The notes under the pieces were generated by a model. It was given only the letters and a program-made list of their open reading frames with translations, did not search any database and had not been told where the DNA came from. The translations under genes were made by a program, and so were the position numbers. A stretch of DNA of 64,000 nt from Nannobrachium achirus (lineage: Eukaryota > Chordata > Actinopteri > Myctophiformes > Myctophidae), in the NCBI GenBank assembly GCA_963921795.1, contig OY997645.1:16020352-16084351 (forward strand). The letters are read 5' to 3'. How positions within the stretch are numbered: the stretch's first letter is position 1; each line of letters starts with the position of its first letter. Positions 33,848-44,565 of the stretch are shown here, one piece after another.

Positions 33848-34302
33848 TAGGGATGGGATGATATGAAAATGTCATATCACGATTATTGTGACAAAAGAAA
33901 TCGCGATTTATGATATTATCGCGATAATCAAAATCCATTATCCTGGGGCGGAACACTTGCCAAAAAATAGCAGATCTACAAGCTTACAACGCGTCGCAAC
34001 GCGGCGCGTTGTGAGCTTGTAGATTGGCAATTTTTTGGCAAAGAGATTTGTTTGAGGGTGAAAAAAAAACTGTATCAAGTATGTGCTTGTAGATCGGCAA
34101 TTTTTTGGCAATGAGATTTGTTAGAGAGTGAAGAAAAGACTATCAAGTACTTACGTATATTATACGTACCTTTTACCATTATAGAGGGTTTGAGTGGTGG
34201 TCCCATTGGACGATATCACGATACATTAAATCTCCACAATACGATTATTGTGAGTGTTTTTTATCACGATAAACGATAATATTGCGTATCGTCCCATCCC
34301 TA
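33848..34302. mobile_element. hAT-3 MITE flanked by a 38-bp perfect direct repeat
   Basis: Ends TAGGGATGGGATGATATGAA and GCGTATCGTCCCATCCCTA. Hairpin at 33963-34038 with TTTGCC outer sequence, followed by a second partial right arm (GTGCTTGTAGATCGGCAATT, 34083-34110). The flanks 33810-33847 and 34303-34340 are identical over 38 bp (GTCGGTCTCTC ... CCCTCTGTGC) instead of the usual 8. Confidence 0.92.
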
Positions 34303-34342
34303 GTCGGTCTCTCTCTTTCTCTCCCCCTCTCCCTCTGTGCCA

Positions 34343-34346
<4 letters not shown>

Positions 34347-34414
<68 letters not shown>
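34347..34414. repeat. (CT)n microsatellite
   Basis: About 68 bp of CT. Confidence 0.97.
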
Positions 34415-34420
<6 letters not shown>

Positions 34421-34485
34421 ATTCAAAGGGGGCTTTAATTGGCACAAGAAAACAATATGTTTGCCTTGCCAAAGCAAGAGTGGAA
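34415..34485 (-). mobile_element. LINE-like 3' tail fragment
   Basis: CAATTCAATTCAAAGGGGGC and TTGCCTTGCCAAAGCAA read on the minus strand as the tail TTGGCAA...CCAATTAAAGC...TTGAATTGAATTG, as at 42020-42070. Resembles tails of L2-type LINEs; assignment uncertain. Confidence 0.4.
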
Positions 34486-34697
34486 CCAAACAATCAAAAC
34501 AAAACAATATATAATGTACTGTATGTGCAATCAAAAGGGAATGAAAGGGAACCATAGGAAGTGTGCATTGTGCTGTCAGACATTGTTATACATCCAAGGT
34601 AGGAAAAGTTACCTCGGGATAAACTTTTGAAACAAATGGCAGCAATATTTCAATATTTTGCTTTCACTTGGTATAAAACCTTTTGTACAAATACAAG

Positions 34698-34702
<5 letters not shown>

Positions 34703-34739
<37 letters not shown>

Positions 34740-34760
34740 TCTCTCTGTGTCCCTCTACTA

Positions 34761-34827
<67 letters not shown>
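34703..34827. repeat. Two (CT)n microsatellites
   Basis: CT tracts at 34703-34746 and 34764-34827 separated by TGTGTCCCTCTACTATA. Confidence 0.96.
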
Positions 34828-34830
<3 letters not shown>

Positions 34831-35119
34831 CCCAATTAGCAAGTTACCCAAATGTTGACCTTTTCGCTGGCATTTCCTCTATAGCTCCCTCGTTCTCATT
34901 GGACGAAACTGAACTGTGGAACAGGAAGAGCTCAGTCTCCTCCTGGCCCCGTACCAAGTATTCCTAATAATGATACGCTAGTATTGTCTTTTTTTTCTTT
35001 TTCAAGTAAATAGGCCTACGTTTTCTTTTCCTTTTTTCTGTCCACAGGCAGAGTTGAGCATAAGTTGCTGTCTCCATATTTTCTCCCCAAATTATTATAT
35101 TTTTTCTCCCCAAAATGAA

Positions 35120-35240
35120 TGTTCTGCTTTATACTATAGTGTCACACAAAAGTATAAAACATAGCAGATTACAAGCTTAAAATGTGCCACCCATGGGTGG
35201 TGTTAAAAGATGCATGCGGGTCTTCTAGTGTCGGGTGGAA
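35120..35240. mobile_element. Family T fragment
   Basis: TATAGTGTCACACAAAAGTA, half hairpin AGCAGATTACAAGCTTAAAA, end TAGTGTCGGGTGGAATTTTG. Confidence 0.55.
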
Positions 35241-35639
35241 TTTTGCGAGCTGTGATAATCCAGTGACTGTGGCTTGTTTTCAATCAAAAGCAACACAAAG
35301 CTGAGAAAATGTCCTGTTTTCTTCATCCCATGAAAGTTAACAATAAAGACTCCATATTGTTCATAGTGTACAACAACAGTGACAATACACACATTTGTGT
35401 TGGGAGGAATCAATGACTAAATTACTAAAAACACAACGACTAAATTGACGATAAAAAGGGTTAATAAATAGGTTTTAAAAAAATCACACCCGTGTGAACT
35501 GAGCGGTGGTTTACCCACCAACCCCTAGAGCTTCGAATTAATTTATATTTAATTAAAACAACAAATCTGCAGCACTTCTCGCGTGTAACGTTAAAATGTG
35601 GCTGGTCTCGCGAGGCAGAAGTCTCCATTCGCCGCTGCA

Positions 35640-35710
35640 AAAGTGGGCTGATCTACAAGTCCACAATGCGTCACTGATCCAATAGGTTGTGGGCTTGTAG
35701 ATTAATTAAA
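35640..35710. repeat. Shared hairpin in an unassigned context
   Basis: GCTGATCTACAAGTCCACAA and TTGTGGGCTTGTAGAT pair around GCGTCACTGATCC. The flanks match none of the transposon families listed. Confidence 0.6.
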
Positions 35711-36169
35711 AGGGTGCTTGTTTAGCGACACCGACATACAGCGAAGAATAAACCTCCAGCTACTGAACTTTCCCTACACTGACCGTCCTCCGCCTAGCAG
35801 ACAGTGCTTTGCCTCTTGAGTTAAACGTGCTCACGTTTCACACAATGTAACTTTAATTGATTCAGAATGATAACGAGTCAAGCTGAAACGGGCGACTCAT
35901 TTGGTAGGGACGGGAAGGCAGACTGTTTACGAGACTTCTCCACCGAAAACACTGTGTAAAGCATGGATTTCTTCTCTCACGAGTCTGCCTGCACGCAGCC
36001 ACGTTCACGGTAAAACTCCCTCCGTCCCTCTGTAGACTACCTAATTTGGTTCAAACGAAAACATAATCCATTGGTGTGATTATAATTGCTCGTTTCACAT
36101 CGTGGTTGTTCCACGCTTCGCATAGACGATGCGATGATACTGCTCTTGCTTTTACCAACGCCAGTCGTC

Positions 36170-36296
36170 AGGCACGTGCACACAGACATCAAACGGGGCT
36201 TGAGCCCCTGCCCTTTTAAGAGAGAATTGTCCACCAAAGGGCCCTTTTAGAAATGTCAGCCCCTGCCTCTCTTAACATTCTCTGCACGTCCCTGAC
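36170..36296. mobile_element. Short hAT-like MITE (CAGGCACGTGCA / TGCACGTCCCTG)
   Basis: Terminal sequences are inverted. ACCAACGC occurs shortly before the left end and right after the right end and may be a target duplication. Inside, GGGGCTTGAGCCCCTGCCC repeats. Confidence 0.5.
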
Positions 36297-36318
36297 CAAC
36301 GCGGTCCCTGACCAACGC

Positions 36319-36319
<1 letters not shown>

Positions 36320-36359
<40 letters not shown>

Positions 36360-36412
36360 TGTTGTCTGCCTCAGTGGTGCGTGTTCCCCACACTCAAGCC
36401 CCCACCGTTGCG

Positions 36413-36474
<62 letters not shown>

Positions 36475-36560
36475 GAGAGACTGTGTTGTCTGCCTGCCCT
36501 GCTCAATAGCGCCCCTCCTTTAACGTGTGTGTGTGTGTGTGGTCTGTGTGTGTGGTCAGG
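36320..36560. repeat. (GA)n, (GT)n microsatellite cluster
   Basis: GA at 36322-36356, GT at 36413-36437, GA at 36437-36480, short GT at 36525-36555. Confidence 0.95.
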
Positions 36561-36949
36561 AGAGGTATGGCCGGCGACAGACATACACGGCAGGCGACAG
36601 TAACGGCCAGTAACATCTTGAAAGCGAATCACAGGAGCGGCTACCACCGCTCAAAAATACCGATTTGAACATTGGTTTCTACCCGATAGCGGCGATATCA
36701 GTTCCAGGAAAGGCATTGTGCTCGGCAGGTCTTTCCATCGGCTTCATGGCATGTATAATTAATGATATTGATTTGTTTATGATGCTACAGCCCGGTATCT
36801 CCCCCCCCCCCTCTCCCTTTAAGGCCTTTAAGAGATCAAAGGGACTAATTGTGATGGGTGTCAGAGATTAATGGAGGTGCGAAGTCCTCTGGCCTCCCAG
36901 CGGGAATATCCTGGCTGCCGGCCACACAAAACCTTGTATCTCCATACAG

Positions 36950-37072
36950 CTGTGGCTTCTCAGACTTTATATCATGTCCGTCAAGGACGCCCAAATTGAT
37001 ATGTATGATTTGGCCGCAGACCCCTCTATTAAAATATTTTGTGCCAAGGATTTCGTGAATTAATGCCATACA
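36950..37072. mobile_element. hAT-type MITE fragment
   Basis: GTCAAGGACGCCCAAATTGA and TTGGCCGCAGACCCCTC match hAT-like sequences at 40540-40625. Ends are lost. Confidence 0.5.
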
Positions 37073-37158
37073 AGAGTGAAACGCAAAAGTATTGTATGCA
37101 TGGAGACCTGATATATCCACCATTAACACTTCCTAAAACGTCCCCAAACGTCTTAGTG

Positions 37159-38507
37159 CAGGGGTCTTCAACGTTTTCAGGCCAATAACCCCTTAGTTGA
37201 GAGAGAGAGATGAAGCAGGGACCCCCACAACCTGTTCATAGATTCCATATAGTTTCATCGTTTGACAGCACAATCATCAGTGTTGTTTGGATTCACGTCA
37301 ATTTGTGTTTTCAGATATTTAACCACTTGAACTGTCAATACTTAATAAACTTGACCTTTCTCTCTGTACTTAGTCTGCTCTTTTTCCCCTCTACACTAAA
37401 GCTATTTCCCAAAAATAGCTGATCTACAAGCTCACAACGCCTCGCATTGCGAGGCGTTGTCAGCTTGTAGATCTGCTATTTTTGGCAAAAGTTCTCAGAA
37501 TCTCAGAACACCACCGTTCAAGTGGTTAATACCAGTAAGACTCCCTAATCGGGAGATAAGCGACCATATAGGTGGCTTATCTCCACAAATAGGGCAAAAA
37601 TTTGTTTTTCCAAAATCTTCCTGATCCATGTTGATGACATGAGTGTAGACATGCTGTGTAGTGATATTCGTGATTTTAGGGCAAAAACTGTAGGAGCAGT
37701 GTCCAAAAATGTGTTTTAAAAATCGGCCTGAAGGTGGCGCTACAATAGGGCCATGTGAGAAATGAGGGGTGGGGTCTCCGCGTTGCCTTGGCGGACGAAT
37801 AGGTACCGGCCCCGGCTCTCCCGGACGCTCCTAGCCCGAGTTACGGCATTTTATGTGCGCTGCAGTGGCAGGGGGTCCTCCACTGGGGGCGCCACCACTT
37901 TTGCATCCGTTCTGGAGCACCAGGAGTCGGTGGTCCCCGGGAATTCCCCGTGAGCAGCCCCGTTGGGGTGGTCATTTGGTCATTTTTGCACATTTGGTCA
38001 TTTTTTACATCTGGGGGTCCCCCCCGGGGGTCCTTGGAGGTTGTAGTTTGGCAGGCAAGGAGTGTGTGTGTGTAAAATCTGGCATGGATCGGGTCAACGG
38101 GTGCGGAGATATAAGCAGGGAAAAAGTGTGACGTGTGACGTGTGAGCACATTTGGTCATTTTTTACATCTGGGGGTCCCCCAGGGACCTGGGGGTCCCTG
38201 GGGCTCCGGGGGCCTTGGAGGTTGTAGTTTGGCAGTCAAGGAGTGTGTGTGCAAAATGTGGCATGGATGGGGGCAACGGTTGTGGAGATATGAGCAGGGC
38301 AAAAGTGTGACGGACGGACGGACTGACTGACTGACTGACTGACTCACCCACGGACAGCCGGTGGAGGTTTCTACAGTAAGTAGCTCCCTACGGTCGCAAT
38401 AAAACAAGGAGAAAAAAGTTTCTATCACACAAAGATTTGGAGGACCCCCTGTAGTAACTCTCTTGAGAACCCCCTAGGGGTCCCGGACCCCCTGTTGAAG
38501 TCCCCTG
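37159..38507. mobile_element. hAT-2 MITE with two nested insertions
   Basis: 1349 bp with perfect 8-bp duplication TCTTAGTG (37151-37158, 38508-38515). Ends CAGGGGTCTTCAACG and TTGAAGTCCCCTG. It contains the piggyBac-like element 37323-37525 (TTAA 37319 and 37526, hairpin 37408-37486) and, just after it, an R1 repeat (37531-38400). Confidence 0.93.
37531..38400. mobile_element. R1 repeat, complete, with tandem interior
   Basis: Left CAGTAAGACTCCCTAATCGG, right CTCCCTACGGTCGCAAT. The interior segment TTTTTACATCTGGGGGTCCC with GGCATGGAT is present twice (37995-38110 and 38157-38290), so it has an internal duplication. A GACGGACGGACTGACTGA tract precedes the right end. Confidence 0.75.
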
Positions 38508-38544
38508 TCTTAGTGTTTACCCCCTGTGGAGTGCCAAGTCCCCG

Positions 38545-38625
38545 TTAAGACGCTCAGAGACGTCTTACCTGGTTGCCATGGTTACCAGGTAAACAGGTGC
38601 TGCTCCGGCCGCTGGTGAGCGATAT
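38545..38625. repeat. Palindromic repeat TTACCTGGTAACCATGGTTACC, copy 1
   Basis: TTAAGACGCTC ... TCTTACCTGGTTGCCATGGT then TACCAGGTAAACAGGTG. The reverse complement of the same 80-bp block is at 63258-63345, 25 kb away. Confidence 0.75.
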
Positions 38626-38654
38626 CCCATGATGCAGCATCAGGAAACGGGAGA

Positions 38655-38922
38655 GTGTTTTCTGCTGGTGATTCAGTCAGAGTTTATCAAAGGGTGCGTT
38701 CGTAAATGCGCACCGGGTGTGGTTAGGGTTAGGGGTTATGGTTAGGTTTAGGCATAGTTTTACTGAGGTTAAGGTTAGGGTTAGGGTTAGGCATAGTTTT
38801 ACTGAGGTTAGGGTTAGGATTAGGGTTAGGTTTAGGCACTCACTACACTGAGCACACACCCGGTGCGCATTTCCGAACGTACCCTTTGATTCGCTCGGAC
38901 TGAAACACCAGTAGAAAACACC
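38655..38922. repeat. Foldback with telomere-like repeats in its centre
   Basis: Arms 38655-38720 and 38855-38922 are inverted (GTGTTTTCTGCTGGTG, ATCAAAGGGT, GCGCACCGGGTGTG). The centre is GGTTAGGGTTAGG-type sequence with TTTAGGCATAGTTTTACTGA repeated. The inner terminal sequence resembles 54891-55407. Confidence 0.8.
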
Positions 38923-39418
38923 ATCCCATCAGGAAACATGTAATCTCTATGGGCTCCTATTCAATGCTGCTGCAAAGAAACAGCTTTATCTCGGAATCTA
39001 CTTCTAAAAACGCTTCCGTGACGGTCGGCCGCGGTTAGGATTTTTCATTTCTGTGTGAGAATAAACATACTGACCGCCATTACAAGATCGTAAATTTCCA
39101 CAACATGGACACGATAGTGGCTTCCGGGGCTCTTCAAAATAAAGCGCAAGTGAATGGCGGTACTCTGTAGCCAAATAATTACCAAAATAATGGCATCCTA
39201 AGTGTTTAAAAAAGGCTTTAAGTGAAAGTGGTAAATGTGTCTGTGAGGTTTTTATATGAAATGAAAAGCTTTTTCTCACATTTCCATGAAAAGTTGCGGT
39301 TTTGGACATACAAGTTTTTTCCACACGACAGTGAGGATATGAAAGCAGATGTGTGGTTGACTGGATGTGTTGCTTGGCCTGGTCGGCAGGACTCTGGCCT
39401 TCTCTTCACACTTCTCAC
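38923..39418. other. Unassigned intron stretch
   Basis: A family-T-like phrase (GTTTTGGACATACAAG, 39297) suggests an old T fragment; otherwise nothing recognised. Confidence 0.35.
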
Positions 39419-39763
39419 CAGTGTTGCCAGGTCTGCTTATTATCACTGACTTTGGGCTTGTTTTTCTATGAAGTCACTTGTAAATATAGTGGTTATGAAG
39501 GGTTTTTGGGGCTTGTTTTTAAAGTGTCGTTGCTTAAATGCTAAAAAAATTATCGAAGGATATACAGTAGCTTGCTGCTTCTCAGAAATGGAAATTCTAT
39601 AATATAATAAAATGTAAAGACATTTTAAAATATATTTTCATGAACGGAAAATTATGAAACAGATGACAGCTTCCGTTCTCGTGGAGGTGTAGTTCCAGAC
39701 TCTCTCTCTTTGTTTTCATAGACCCTGGTTGCTTGTTTCATCTGGCAAAGCCTGGCAACACTG
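39419..39763. mobile_element. hAT-like MITE (CAGTGTTGCCAGG type)
   Basis: Ends CAGTGTTGCCAGG and CCTGGCAACACTG are exact inverted repeats. CTTCTCAC / CGGCTCAT flanks match 5/8. A relative lies at 43187-43290. Confidence 0.7.
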
Positions 39764-39764
39764 C

Positions 39765-40065
39765 GGCTCATTATCCTCATGCAGCTCCGGGCAGAGATGG
39801 AGCCTTTAGCAGAATCACGGTCCATCTGTGTGGCCTAAACTGGACGCCAGCCGCCTCCTCTTAGCGCGGAGGAAATTCATCTGAATTCCTAATCAACAGT
39901 TCCGTTTTGTTTTTCTCGCCACACAAAAGCCTGCTGTGCCCCTTGTGTGCCAAACAAGGGGTTGAAAAAGGCCAATTATGCTTATTGGGAAAGCGCAGCT
40001 CCAAATCGGAACCTCATTATAGGATCTAGCGCACTTTAATTCGAGGCGGTGTGCATATCCATCCC
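39765..40065. other. Possible conserved non-coding element
   Basis: About 300 bp of complex non-repeat sequence (e.g. CAAACAAGGGGTTGAAAAAG, GGCCAATTATGCTTATTGGG). Candidate judged only by contrast with surrounding repeats. Confidence 0.3.
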
Positions 40066-40129
40066 CCCTCCCCCCTTTGGCCACCGGACTTCAATCACCG
40101 AAGTGACGCTGATCTCACATTGTATAGAG

Positions 40130-40530
40130 CAGTGGTTCTCAACCTGTGGGTCGGGAACCCCAGAGGGGTCCCCAAATTATTTTGGGGGTCCCCAGATGAT
40201 TAACTTAATGTGCAACATTGTTTTCTCTCTCAACAGTAAAGAAACCAACATAAAGTTTAAGTATATAAGGTATCTGCACATTTCTAAAGTGACAATTTAA
40301 GGACTTTTGAATACCTCTAAAACGAAAAATTAAACATTGGACAAGTTGTCAAATATTAGAGGCAGAAATTGTGAAAATAGCAGATCTGCAACGCGAGGCG
40401 TTGTGAGCATGTAGATCTGCTATTTTCACAATAGAACCGTGTTATCTTAGTGCTCCTCAGGGTGGAGGTGGTCCCCAGTTAAAATATAATTATTTTGGGG
40501 GTCACGGCCTGAAAAGGTTGAGAACCACTG
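40130..40530. mobile_element. hAT-1 MITE with hairpin, perfect duplication GTATAGAG
   Basis: 401 bp, duplication at 40122-40129 and 40531-40538. Ends CAGTGGTTCTCAACCTGTGG and GGTTGAGAACCACTG. Hairpin 40372-40432 with GTGAAAATAGC outer stem. Confidence 0.95.
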
Positions 40531-40534
40531 GTAT

Positions 40535-40716
40535 AGAGCAGTTGTTTTTCATGTCAAGGACCCCCCCAAATTGATATGTACTTGGCCGCAGACCCCCATC
40601 TGAAAAGATTTTATGCCAGGTAGCTCCAGAAGAGATGGTTTAGGTAAAAAAAAGAAAAAGCTAAATTATAAAAATATTTTTCCAAACATTCTCAAGAAAA
40701 GACTATAATACAGGTT
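40535..40716. mobile_element. hAT-type MITE fragment
   Basis: TTTTCATGTCAAGGACCCCC, TTGGCCGCAGACCCCCATCT; the right end is not found. It abuts the hAT-1 target duplicate. Confidence 0.55.
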
Positions 40717-40719
40717 TTT

Positions 40720-40888
40720 AACCACTTAAACCCTCTAGGCTTGAGCTGTCTCTGTATTTTCTAGACCTTTTTTCTTTCTGTCTAAATCAAATCTCTTTGC
40801 CAAAATTTGCCGATCTGCAAACTTACAGGGCATCGAGTTTATCAAGTAAATCCCCCCAGTATATGGATGCTGGGGTTCAAGTAGTTAA
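40720..40888. mobile_element. piggyBac-like MITE with decayed hairpin
   Basis: From TTAACCACTTAAACCC to GGATGCTGGGGTTCAAGTAG and TTAA (40885-40888). Hairpin arms have diverged (GCCGATCTGCAAACTTACAG). Its terminal TTAA was used by the next element. Confidence 0.65.
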
Positions 40889-43727
40889 AGGGGAAGACCA
40901 CCCATTTTCAATATTGAAATATGTCATTAACTCATTGAGTGCCTATCCCGAATTAGTTCGGGATATATTATCGCATCCCAGAGTGCCTATCCCGAACTAG
41001 TTCGGGATATAAAAAAAAAAAAAAAAAAAAATTGAAATTTTTTTTTGATTTTTTTTTTTGGACCCCATCAAATCTAGTGAACATGATTTCAATCGCGATT
41101 TTGCATGTTCCACCCCCATACAACCCCATCTAACATACAGGGCAGCCATGTTTGTTTACATAACATGTAAAACATAATGGCGATTATCTCAAGAATGCCT
41201 GAACGGATTTCCAGGATTTTTTTGTTTGAAAGCTGTGAACACTGCACAAATCCACTGGATTGCATTGGATTTTTTAGAGCTCATTCTTCTCTGTTTTTTT
41301 CCCATGCATGAGGTGTGCAAGGTTTAATCATGGCTAAGTTGACGAAAATAAGGCTTCTAAAATGCTTGGTAGCCAATAGCTAACTTCAAGCTAACTTCAT
41401 CCTCTTCCTGTACATGCACAAAGGAAAGTGTTCAGGCAAGTCATGGCTGCAGGGCTTCTGCATATAGACAACATGCCTGGCCACGCCCCCTACTTCCGAC
41501 CGGAAGCCCTTTTTTGGGCTTGATCGTAGCGCGATTTCCTGTTTACGTTCATCTGATCTGATTCTCCTCTTAACTAATGAGACGGGATTGTTTTACTTTG
41601 TAATTTTACTTTGTAACTTATGTTAACAATGTCACTTAATGGCAACACTCATCCACTCTGCTGATAAATAAATGAGTTGTGACGATACACACCTGTTCTG
41701 CCATCATTCAATGTTATGAGTTGGAGGGAAAAAAAAAGAGATCTCAATTGAAACAATTGCCATAGGCTTTCTTGGGCGTATGCTTTTAGTTGACCTTGTA
41801 CTAGTGTACTGTCATGAAACTACCTTTTTTCATATGCAAACTTCTTAAAAAATAACGCTATTTAAATTGTTTCAAAAGCTTTATACCCTGTATATATATA
41901 TATAAAATGTCACAATGCGACATAGCTTTTTACACAATGCTGTACTCCCTCCAACTGCATGTCATATTATATGTTCGCCATTTTAAACTGTTTTTATTTT
42001 ATTTGACACTTGCTTTGGCAATATAAACATGTCTTCTCATGCCAATAAAGCTCCTTTGAATTGAATTGATATAGGCCTACAAATAAACAGATTTGTGTAT
42101 TTGAAAGCAAGCATTGAACCTAATCAGTATTTCATGGAAGCGAATGTTGTATGATTTCTAGCTAGCAAACCTTTTCCCTTCAGAACGCTGGTTGATCATG
42201 TCAAACGTTGTCATCTCCATTCTCCTCTGTTCTGGGATGAAGTCACAGTTGGCTTGTGTTGTGTGATATGCATTAATGTTTTTACAAATAGGCCTGTCAA
42301 CAACTCAACCCACTCCAGAATAGACATAATACACATTAGCCCACCTATTATGTGCATCCTATGCTGTGTTCATTTCACTATATCACTGTAAATCATCGAT
42401 TTAATCCTAATCAAGGCAATATAAATATCCATTCATATTTAATGCTCATTTAATCATTAAATCCTAAACTGTCACGTCAAAACAATGAATACATTTGGCT
42501 TTAATAGATACAAAAACAAACTGGATTAATTGAAAATGACAAGTGTTTAAAAGCATTCCTTCAAAGCATCATTGGGAACATTCCTTATCTCAATAACACA
42601 ATATACAGTACAACATTTGAAACCCTCAACAGTTAAAAAAAAAAGGCATGGACAAGTCAAAGAAAAGTGTGTATAAATATTTTATTGCAATAAATATGAT
42701 GAGGAGACCCTCACATCTGGCTTCATTGGTCCTGGACGTACAGTACAGGTCTGAAAGACAGAAAACAATTGCATTCACAGATACAACACAACAGCGAAGA
42801 GCTTGTATTTCAATTATAATCAATGTTGTGTTGTCACAAGTGAAAATAACTTGTACTTAGTTGTAACAAGAGTAGTCCCCATACAGTAAAAGATCGTAGC
42901 TAACAAGGCTAATTAGCTAGCATGAGAGTTTTACCTTGTTGTTGTTGTTGTTGTTGTTGTGAGTCGTGCTGCTTCTCTGGGGAGTTTGCTGAGTTTAGGA
43001 TATGTTAAGGATGTCATCAATACTATTAACTGGTGTAGATAGAATAAAAACATCTAAGATAGCGGTGCGCTTGCATATCAAGAGACCATGACCGCAGTCA
43101 CCGCACCATCTGACAGCTGGAAAAAAAACCTCCGTTGGTTTAACCCTTTCAGTTCATTGTCATAATCTTTTACTGCAGCGCTGGGCAGTGTTGCCAAAAT
43201 TTGTGAGAGAAATAAGCCAAACAAGCCAACTCTTGCAATATAAATAAGCAAAAAAACAAGATAGTTTAGGTAAATAAATTGACTTGGCAACACGTTTATA
43301 TGCATGCCTGACAGAGAGAACCCGGAAGTTCCCTTTCGACTTGGGGGCGGGGCGTCCCTCCTGCAATCGGCCAGGAATGTTGTCTATACCAGCATATCTC
43401 TATGGGATTTTCTATGGCCACTGGGCGCCCTCTAGTGGTGAAAGGGGTGGCACTAAATGAGTTAATATACCTTAGAGGAGTTGTGTGGAAATAGAAAAAA
43501 AGTTCCCCCCCTTCTGTGTTGCCTAGAACTGGAGGATTGATTTTAGGGTTTGTATTGTAAAGTACAATGTGTCATCAAGTTGTATTTTACAATACAAACC
43601 CCAAAATCAATCCTCAAGTTCTAGGCAACACAGAAGGGGGGGAACTTTTTTTCTATTTCCACACAACTCCTCTAAGGTATGTTAATGACATATTTCAATA
43701 TTGAAAATGGGTGGTCTTCCCCTTTAA
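40885..43727. mobile_element. TTAA-type MITE interrupted by a piggyBac-like element
   Basis: Ends TTAAAGGGGAAGACCACCCA at 40885 and TGGGTGGTCTTCCCCTTTAA at 43727. The right part is itself a palindrome: TTCCCCCCCTTCTGTGTTGC (43503) against GCAACACAGAAGGGGGGGAA (43625). The insertion at GTCATTAA is confirmed by the uninterrupted mirror sequence GTTAATGACATATTTC at 43681. Confidence 0.9.
40931..43461. mobile_element. Non-autonomous piggyBac-like element, 2.5 kb
   Basis: Flanked by TTAA 40927-40930 and 43462-43465. Ends CTCATTGAGTGCC and GGCACTAAATGAG. Near the left end GAGTGCCTATCCCGAA(T/C)TAG with TTCGGGATAT occurs twice. No open frame above 75 codons, so no transposase. The interior includes an LINE-like tail (42015-42065), a GTTGTT run and a hAT-like relic (43187-43290). 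The age is unclear. Confidence 0.8.
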
Positions 43728-43756
43728 TATAACATACAAAAACTGTACATGCGTGT

Positions 43757-44017
43757 ATATCGTTGTTGTCGGGTGGAAAAACCTTGTATGTCCAAAACAG
43801 TTCGTTTTGCATTTATCATTTTAAAAACGATTTAAAATAGTGAAAATAGCAGATCTACAAGCACACAACGCCTCGCACCACGAGGCGTTATTTTGACTAG
43901 TCTTGTGCAACAGTAATTGTATGATGAAGCAGGGCGTTACTGTACGAAAAAACAAACAAACATTGAACCGTTTGAAACATTCTGCCCGACAGTGGTATCT
44001 GCCCGACAGTGCCGATA
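43757..44017. mobile_element. Family T element with hairpin
   Basis: From GTATATCGTTGTTGTCGGGT to CTGCCCGACAGTGCCGATAT; the right terminal motif is partly duplicated (TCTGCCCGACAGTG twice). Hairpin 43838-43895 has lost most of the right arm. Confidence 0.8.
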
Positions 44018-44049
44018 TGGAGTGAGATTTTAACTCTGGCAACTCTGGT

Positions 44050-44265
44050 ATTCGCTCAGCACACCCGCTGTGCAGTCGAGCCTGCCAGGCAAGTTAAACT
44101 GCAGAGACTGCCGTCTATATGGCGGAGCAGGTTGAGACAACAGCGCCACAGGCATCTGTCCGTAGGAATTTTATTGAGTGTCTAATTCCAGGCAGCGGGG
44201 AATTCATATGGAGCGGCTTTAATTAGGAGCCCTGTGGAAAACAAATGCCCGGCGCAAAACAGCTA
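44050..44265. other. Possible conserved non-coding element
   Basis: Complex non-repeat sequence (ATTTTATTGAGTGTCTAATT, CATATGGAGCGGCTTTAATT). Candidate only. Confidence 0.3.
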
Positions 44266-44565
44266 AAGTGAAAGTCTGGCGATCTGTCTCTTTTTTTCTT
44301 CTTCTACATGCAAGAACTGTTGTGATAATTGCACCTACCAGTGAATTTCAAGGCGTTCAATTAGGCCTGCAACTATCAGCTATCTTCTTCTTCCGTGTAT
44401 CATTGTCCTTGATGATTGGTTGGCGACATTATTTCACAAGATTTCTTGTTACTTCGGGGAGGCCATGAGGTGGCTGTCGTCTTCTCCCCCTTGCTGACGT
44501 CGGCTTAGGCAGGGTTTGAACCACTCAACCTTCCGCATGAAGGGCATATGCACTAACCACTACAC

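Noticed and set aside
33531-33866. 111-codon frame over exon 2
   Set aside because: It is in a different reading frame from the exon and runs through both splice sites into pyrimidine repeats.
38700-38840. True telomere or chromosome-end fusion
   Set aside because: The TTAGGG-like tract is short, degenerate, mixed with other units and enclosed by transposon-like arms.
40931-43461. Transposase gene in the 2.5-kb piggyBac-like element
   Set aside because: No open frame above about 75 codons and no catalytic-domain-like sequence; it is non-autonomous.
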